Positions 59,764 to 64,000 of a stretch of 64,000 bases of DNA are shown in pieces. Under the pieces are notes generated by a model. That model was not told the origin of the DNA, did no database searches, and was given only the letters and a program-made list of their open reading frames with translations. The DNA lies in the NCBI RefSeq assembly GCF_900112395.1, contig NZ_FOLN01000004.1, forward strand, positions 292,441 through 356,440, given 5' to 3'. The position numbers were made by a program, and so were the translations under genes. Within the stretch, counting starts at the first letter, position 1. Each line of letters opens with the position of its first letter. Source of the stretch: Algibacter lectus. Lineage in GTDB: Bacteria > Bacteroidota > Bacteroidia > Flavobacteriales > Flavobacteriaceae.

Positions 59764-61041
59764 ATGATTTACAGAATATCAATAGTATTAGATCGTAGAG
59801 GAAAGACCAGTGATGAATATAAAGACGAAAAATGCCCTGTTAAATTAAGAGTGTTTAGTAAAGCATTTAAAAAAGATAAGCGATACAGTTTAGGTGTTCA
59901 TTTGACAAATGATGAGTTTAAAAAAATTTGGGTAAACGCTGAAAACAAAAGTTTAAGAGGTACAAATAAGGAAATGCGTTTAAAACTTCAAGAATTTGAA
60001 ACAAGAGCAAATAAAGTTGCTAAAGAAATGAGTGTTTTTGATTTCGCTAAATTTGAAACTAAATATTTTCGTAAATCTACCGACCAAAAGAATGTTAAGT
60101 ATCATTTTGATTTAGTTATTCAGAAGAATTTAAAAAATGATAAAATCGGAACGGCCGAAAGCTACAAATACACGTTAAAATCATTAACGCAATTTATTGA
60201 CAAAGACAATACAAAAGAGGATGCAAGTAAAATTGATAAACTAACTTTTACAACTATTACGGCTGACTGGTTAAAAGAATATCAAAATTTTATGATCTCT
60301 AAAGGCAAAAGCTTTACAACCGTTGGAATTTACACAAGGACTTTAAAGGCTGTTTTTAACAACGCTATTAGAGCAAATGACTTAAACAAAGAATATTACC
60401 CTTTTGGATTAACAAAAGATAATAAATACAAGATACCACGAAGTAAGAAAGTAAAAAAGGCGTTAAATTCTACTCAGTTAAAAACGCTGTTTGATGCTGA
60501 GGTTACAAATGATAACGAACAACAAGCCAAAGATTTTTGGTTTTTTAGTTATGCTAGCAACGGAATGAATTTAAAAGATATTGCGCTTTTAAAATATTCA
60601 GATATTAAAGAAGATTATTTCACTTATTACAGGGCTAAAACCTTTGATAAAACAGCCGAAAAAACAGAAATTAAAATCTACTTAACAGACTTTACAAAAA
60701 GCATTATTTCAAAGTATGGTAGTGAGTTAAAAACTGGTTTTGTGTTTAATATCATATCTAAAGAAGATACACCTGAAACACAGTACAAGAAAATTAAAAA
60801 CTTTACTCGATTAATTAACGACCATATTAAAAGAATAGCAAAAGCAAACGATTTACCAAACGATATTTCTACTTATTGGGCTAGACATTCATTTGCCACT
60901 AATTCAGTCCGTAAAGGTGCTAGTATGGAGTTTATAAGCGAGGCATTAAATCACAGTGATCTAAGTGTTACAAAAAATTATTTCGCAGGTTTTGAAGATG
61001 AGGCAAAAAAAGATTTCGCAAACAGTTTACTAGATTTTTAA
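59764..61041 (+). CDS. Tyrosine recombinase/integrase
   Basis: A 425-aa site-specific recombinase. An N-terminal arm-binding domain (about 1-95; LGVHLTNDEFKKIW) and a SAM-like core-binding domain (about 105-225) precede the catalytic domain (about 230-425). The catalytic region has ARHSFAT, LNHSDLSVTKNYFAGFE with the nucleophile Tyr, and the box I equivalent SNGMNLKDIALLKYSDI. In box I the usual Arg is Asn, and the HxxR His is replaced by Tyr (TYWAR). Both changes are common in Bacteroidota integrases. I chose ATG 59764 because the promoter box lies between it and the GTG at 59716. It should integrate the element at tRNA-Ala. Confidence 0.92.
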   Translation: MIYRISIVLDRRGKTSDEYKDEKCPVKLRVFSKAFKKDKRYSLGVHLTNDEFKKIWVNAENKSLRGTNKEMRLKLQEFETRANKVAKEMSVFDFAKFETKYFRKSTDQKNVKYHFDLVIQKNLKNDKIGTAESYKYTLKSLTQFIDKDNTKEDASKIDKLTFTTITADWLKEYQNFMISKGKSFTTVGIYTRTLKAVFNNAIRANDLNKEYYPFGLTKDNKYKIPRSKKVKKALNSTQLKTLFDAEVTNDNEQQAKDFWFFSYASNGMNLKDIALLKYSDIKEDYFTYYRAKTFDKTAEKTEIKIYLTDFTKSIISKYGSELKTGFVFNIISKEDTPETQYKKIKNFTRLINDHIKRIAKANDLPNDISTYWARHSFATNSVRKGASMEFISEALNHSDLSVTKNYFAGFEDEAKKDFANSLLDF

Positions 61042-61107
61042 CTAAAATAAAAGGTTTTTAAAAAGCATCATTTTTTACATTTTTTGCACGCAATGCAATT
61101 TTACAAT

Positions 61108-61932
61108 ATGGAAACAAAACACAATTTAATAGCATGGACTTTGGAATTTATAGGTACAATACATTATTTTGAAGATATAAGGCTTCACAATGAATTAAAT
61201 AATTCAGCATTAAAGGAATTGTGTAAAGAAGATTTAAAGGGTATTAGAAACGATACAATAACAAGGCCTTACAATATACAGGATGAAATTGTTTTAGGTG
61301 CAATTTATGAATCGGACGAAAGGGAATTACTAAATCTATTTGAAAAAAAGTTTGAAAAAGCTAAAAATAACAATGGATTTAAAACCAAAGAAGCATTTGC
61401 AAAATATGAGTATAAATACCAAAAAGGAATTTGGAAAAATCACGATATAACAAAATGGATACCTATTGCAAAACAATGGCTTAATCTGCTAAAAGGAATT
61501 AAAGCGGCTGAACCTGGAGAAGCGGCACAAGTTGAACAGAATGAAAAAAGAATAGAAATAAATGAAGAAAATATTTTTTGTAAATCCATGCCTTTAGATA
61601 TACCTAAAGAACATTTTAAAAGACTAACATCTAATACAAGTAAAAACGGAAAACCATTTTTAACTGAAACACAATTAAACAATTTTATACAAAGGGCTTT
61701 TTTAGGCAAAACAGATTTACCAAAGGAGAAAATCAATTCAGTGCCTAAAGGCGAAAAACTATTGATACAAAGTATATTTTATGAATTTTATAATAATAAT
61801 TGTTTTGATTATTTCGGTACTACTCAAAAACAAGAAATTTTTATTAAACTTTTAACTGACAATTTTCAAGGATGGGAATATGAAAATGTAAAAAGTAATT
61901 TCAATCCAAAAACTAACAAACGATTACTTTAA
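61108..61932 (+). CDS. Hypothetical protein of integrative element
   Basis: I do not recognise this 274-aa soluble protein. It is Lys-, Asn- and Glu-rich, without signal peptide, membrane segment or enzyme motif. A helical N-terminal half (LIAWTLEFIGTIHYFEDI) is linked by a charged stretch to a C-terminal half with LTETQLNNFIQRAFLG and FYEFYNNNCFDYFG. ATG 61108 (METKHNLIAW) is my start; 61093 is possible. It lies between int and the HTH gene in the usual place for small island-specific proteins. Confidence 0.6.
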   Translation: METKHNLIAWTLEFIGTIHYFEDIRLHNELNNSALKELCKEDLKGIRNDTITRPYNIQDEIVLGAIYESDERELLNLFEKKFEKAKNNNGFKTKEAFAKYEYKYQKGIWKNHDITKWIPIAKQWLNLLKGIKAAEPGEAAQVEQNEKRIEINEENIFCKSMPLDIPKEHFKRLTSNTSKNGKPFLTETQLNNFIQRAFLGKTDLPKEKINSVPKGEKLLIQSIFYEFYNNNCFDYFGTTQKQEIFIKLLTDNFQGWEYENVKSNFNPKTNKRLL

Positions 61933-61942
61933 TTACTTTTAT

Positions 61943-61980
61943 TATTACTGCACTTACTTTTGCTATTACCGCACTTACTT
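61943..61980. repeat. Two 17-bp direct repeats, 21-bp period
   Basis: TATTACTGCACTTACTT (61943-61959) and TATTACCGCACTTACTT (61964-61980) differ at one base and lie on the same helical face (two turns). They sit 65 bp before the HTH gene and look like binding sites for that HTH protein or for Int. Confidence 0.6.
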
Positions 61981-62044
61981 AACTAGTAATCAAAGGTTAA
62001 CAAATATATAATTTAGCATTTGTAACAAAAATACAAGTGCAAAA

Positions 62045-62377
62045 ATGAATACATTATCTTTCGATCAATTACCAAACGTAGTCGCTGAACTACAACGAGG
62101 GCAAAGCGAAATTTTGGCCTTACTATCTAAAAAGGGAAAACCTCAACCCGAAATTGAAACACCTATTAATCTTAATGAGGTTTCAAAAATCACAGGTTTA
62201 ACAAAGCCTACACTTTACGGTTATGTGCAACGTAATGAGATACCACACAATAAAAAAGGCAATAGACTTTATTTTTTTAAATCTGAAATTGTCGACTGGA
62301 TAAAAACAGGAAAGCAGAAAACTTTAAAAGAGTTGGAAGCTGAAAATGATGAGTTTTTATCTAATTGTAAAAAATAA
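62045..62377 (+). CDS. Excisionase-like helix-turn-helix protein
   Basis: A 110-aa DNA-binding protein. The C-terminal half is an HTH_17/MerR-like winged helix: NLNEVSKITGLTKPTLYGYV, then RNEIPHNKKGNRLYFFKSEI and VDWIKTG. The N-terminal ~35 residues may form a short oligomerisation helix (LPNVVAELQRGQSEILALL). Such proteins act as recombination directionality factors or repressors in Bacteroidota elements. The next gene starts 9 bp after its stop. Confidence 0.85.
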   Translation: MNTLSFDQLPNVVAELQRGQSEILALLSKKGKPQPEIETPINLNEVSKITGLTKPTLYGYVQRNEIPHNKKGNRLYFFKSEIVDWIKTGKQKTLKELEAENDEFLSNCKK

Positions 62378-62386
62378 GGATTGAAT

Positions 62387-63694
62387 ATGGATAACATACA
62401 CAACCCTAATATCTTAACTACTGATTTGCAATGTAAAGATAATAAACCTTTTGAATTTATAAAAATATTTAGAGCTGGAAACGACTTTCATTATAATGAT
62501 GGAAAAGAGTTTATCCCATTAACTAAAGACACTATTATTACAGATTATGGTAAAAAGTGTTTAAGCGAAATTCCAAAATATAAGGGGTTTACTAACGAGC
62601 CTAATAATATCAATTGGAATAGAAGTTATAATGGATATTTCAACCTTTATAAACAGATAAATTGGAGCACTAAAAAGGGGAACTATGATAACATTAAGAA
62701 GATGTTACAGCACGTTTTTAGAGGCGAAAATTTCAACATGATTTTAACCTATTTATATGTTGCTTATGTACACCCCAAACACCCATTACCTATAATTGGT
62801 TTAGTAGGAAAACAAGGAACTGGAAAAACTAAATGTATGGAGCTAATTTTAAATATGTTTAGCCCAAACTCAACAGTTATAGACCCTGAAGACTTAATAA
62901 GCCCTTTTAATAACCATTTTCTTAATAAGTTAATAGTAGGAATAGACGAAAAATCTACTGCTGGAGGTAATGAAATGGAGCGTTTGAAGAAATTTGCCAC
63001 TGGCGGAACTCAGATAATGAAAACTAAATTCAAAACACCTACCAAAATTGACTGCTATTTAAAATTTATAATGTGTTCTAATGACACAGATAGTATGTTA
63101 AAATTAGAAAGCGAAAATACAAGGTTTTGGATTATTGAAGTTCAAACCCTTACTATTACTGACTTTGATATTTTAGAAAAGGCAATTAAAGAAGTACCAG
63201 CGTTTTTTTATTATTTAGTTAATGAATATAAACCAATTGAGAGAGCCAGCCGATTATGGCTAGACCCTAAAACGTTTCAAACAGATGCGGCAAAGAAAAT
63301 GCAGGCGAATGCACGACCTCAACTAATTAAGGCAATAATTGAAAACCTCACAGATTATTTTTTAGAAAATGAAACTAAAAACGAGGTTTATTTTACCGCA
63401 GATCAATTTATTTCAGCCTTTGGAAGGAATGAGCGTTGGAACTCGAGTTGGTTCGCCAGAGACGTTAAAAAGCACTTTAATAAAAAATCCTATGCTAAGC
63501 GTAAACGAAACCCTTTTCACAGTATAATTATTTCATCTTATAGCGGCAATACTACCAGTATTAGCAACGACATAAAACAACGTAGATACTATCATTTTAC
63601 TAAGGACGAAATATATAATCTAAATGAGGATTTTGAGCTACCAACAGAAAAAACTACAATTACAGACAGCGAGCTTGAGAAACTATTTAATTAA
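62387..63694 (+). CDS. SF3-like primase-helicase ATPase (DUF5906-type) of integrative element
   Basis: A 435-aa replication ATPase. Walker A is GLVGKQGTGKT (about 140-150). Walker B is KLIVGIDEKS (about 182-191), and a sensor-like IMCSNDTDSM follows (about 225-234). The spacing fits helicase superfamily 3 / D5-type initiators. An N-terminal region (FEFIKIFRAGNDFHYND) resembles the segment before the helicase in plasmid/phage primase-helicases, but I see no complete primase active site. I chose ATG 62387 over TTG 62381. It presumably unwinds DNA at the repeat-rich region just downstream so that the excised element can replicate. Confidence 0.83.
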   Translation: MDNIHNPNILTTDLQCKDNKPFEFIKIFRAGNDFHYNDGKEFIPLTKDTIITDYGKKCLSEIPKYKGFTNEPNNINWNRSYNGYFNLYKQINWSTKKGNYDNIKKMLQHVFRGENFNMILTYLYVAYVHPKHPLPIIGLVGKQGTGKTKCMELILNMFSPNSTVIDPEDLISPFNNHFLNKLIVGIDEKSTAGGNEMERLKKFATGGTQIMKTKFKTPTKIDCYLKFIMCSNDTDSMLKLESENTRFWIIEVQTLTITDFDILEKAIKEVPAFFYYLVNEYKPIERASRLWLDPKTFQTDAAKKMQANARPQLIKAIIENLTDYFLENETKNEVYFTADQFISAFGRNERWNSSWFARDVKKHFNKKSYAKRKRNPFHSIIISSYSGNTTSISNDIKQRRYYHFTKDEIYNLNEDFELPTEKTTITDSELEKLFN

Positions 63695-64000
63695 TGATAC
63701 AAGCGTTACGCATTGATACAAGCGTGATACACCCTAAAAAAACGTTCAATCCCTTGCTATTACTAGCCTTGTTACACTGTTACACTTATTATTATAATAT
63801 ATAGTATATAGGTATAGGGTATAAAAAATACAAGGGTTTGAAATAGGGTGTAGCAGTGTAACATGTGTTTAAGTATTTATAAATCAATTAGTTAATAAGT
63901 TACATAAGTGTATCACGCTACACCTTTAGTCTGAATAATTAACAAACTCCTAACTATTTACAAATTTCAATAAATAAAATGCACTATACACGCCCGCCTT
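63695..64000. repeat. Repeat-rich gene-free region, candidate replication origin of the element
   Basis: TGATACAAGCGT occurs twice directly (63695-63706, 63714-63725). GTTACACT is tandem (63771-63778, 63779-63786). Inverted pairs: AGCGTGATACAC 63721-63732 with 63908-63919 (12/12); TGTTACACTGTTACAC 63770-63785 with 63848-63863 (15/16); GGTGTAGC 63847-63854 with 63917-63924 (8/8). Between the inner arms lies an A/T-rich stretch (63786-63845). The layout directly after the helicase gene suggests an origin with iterons and an unwinding element. No gene is supported here; an ATG at 63979 opens a frame that leaves the window. Confidence 0.6.

Larger units (their letters stand above)
59556..64000. 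mobile_element. Integrative element at tRNA-Ala (left end; continues past window)
   Basis: The element is bounded on the left by the tRNA-Ala 3' fragment. It carries in order a tyrosine recombinase, an unknown protein, an excisionase-like HTH protein and an SF3-like primase-helicase ATPase, then an origin-like repeat region. All genes run away from the tRNA. This is the standard layout of a tRNA-integrated mobilisable island or satellite. No relaxase, conjugation or phage structural gene is in view, so its mode of transfer cannot be determined here. Confidence 0.8.

Overview
The window looks like chromosomal DNA of a marine-type member of the Flavobacteriaceae (Bacteroidota). The evidence is AT-rich DNA, Bacteroidota promoters of the TAnnTTTG type, tandem SusC/SusD pairs, surface-lipoprotein signals with acidic residues after the Cys, a type IX secretion tail, a Bacteroidota-specific IPExxxVDY protein, and AddAB-like helicase-nucleases instead of RecBCD. 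No species can be named from the sequence alone.

1-18.4 kb is mostly housekeeping. A minus-strand cluster runs acpP-fabF-rnc-IPExxxVDY-pyk (pyk is cut by the window edge). Opposite it lie purN, an RNase H with a viroplasmin-type N-terminus, a PfkB kinase and a 632-aa amidophosphoribosyltransferase. A gene-free stretch (7527-8109) holds two near-identical ~75-nt units, each ending in an intrinsic terminator; they look like a duplicated small-RNA gene. Then come sodA, an AddA-like helicase-nuclease, an OmpA/TSP3 porin-like protein, an AddB-like nuclease, an alpha/beta hydrolase and a Nudix-fold regulator.

18.4-32.2 kb is a first polysaccharide utilisation locus (PUL), all on the minus strand: a sensor-regulator with beta-propeller and LuxR HTH, then SusC, SusD, a PKD/glycan-binding lipoprotein, a GH16 endo-beta-glucanase lipoprotein and a GH3 beta-glucosidase. 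The enzyme set points to laminarin or another mixed beta-1,3-glucan. A Trp/Cys-rich module appears twice in the binding lipoprotein and, more divergently, once in the GH16 protein.

32.4-58.5 kb is a second PUL for alpha-glucans (starch/glycogen/maltodextrin). A divergent LacI-type regulator sits between two arms. The minus arm carries an MFS sugar transporter, beta-phosphoglucomutase, GH65 maltose phosphorylase, GH97, GH13, an esterase and two more GH13 enzymes. The plus arm carries SusC, SusD, two SusE/F-like starch-binding lipoproteins, a T9SS-exported GH13 amylase and an Fn3-like lipoprotein. A perfect 16-bp palindrome between lacI and susC is the likely operator. In outline: polymer is cut at the surface, imported by SusCD, trimmed in the periplasm, taken in by the MFS carrier, phosphorolysed by GH65 and converted to glucose-6-phosphate by PgmB.

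58.5-64 kb begins with an endonuclease/exonuclease/phosphatase-family lipoprotein and a terminator. Then comes a 45-nt 3' fragment of tRNA-Ala(GGC), which marks the left end of an integrative element. The element carries a tyrosine recombinase, an unknown protein, an excisionase-like HTH protein and an SF3/primase-helicase-type ATPase. A gene-free region rich in nested inverted and direct repeats follows and looks like a replication origin or control region. The element runs past the right edge of the window.
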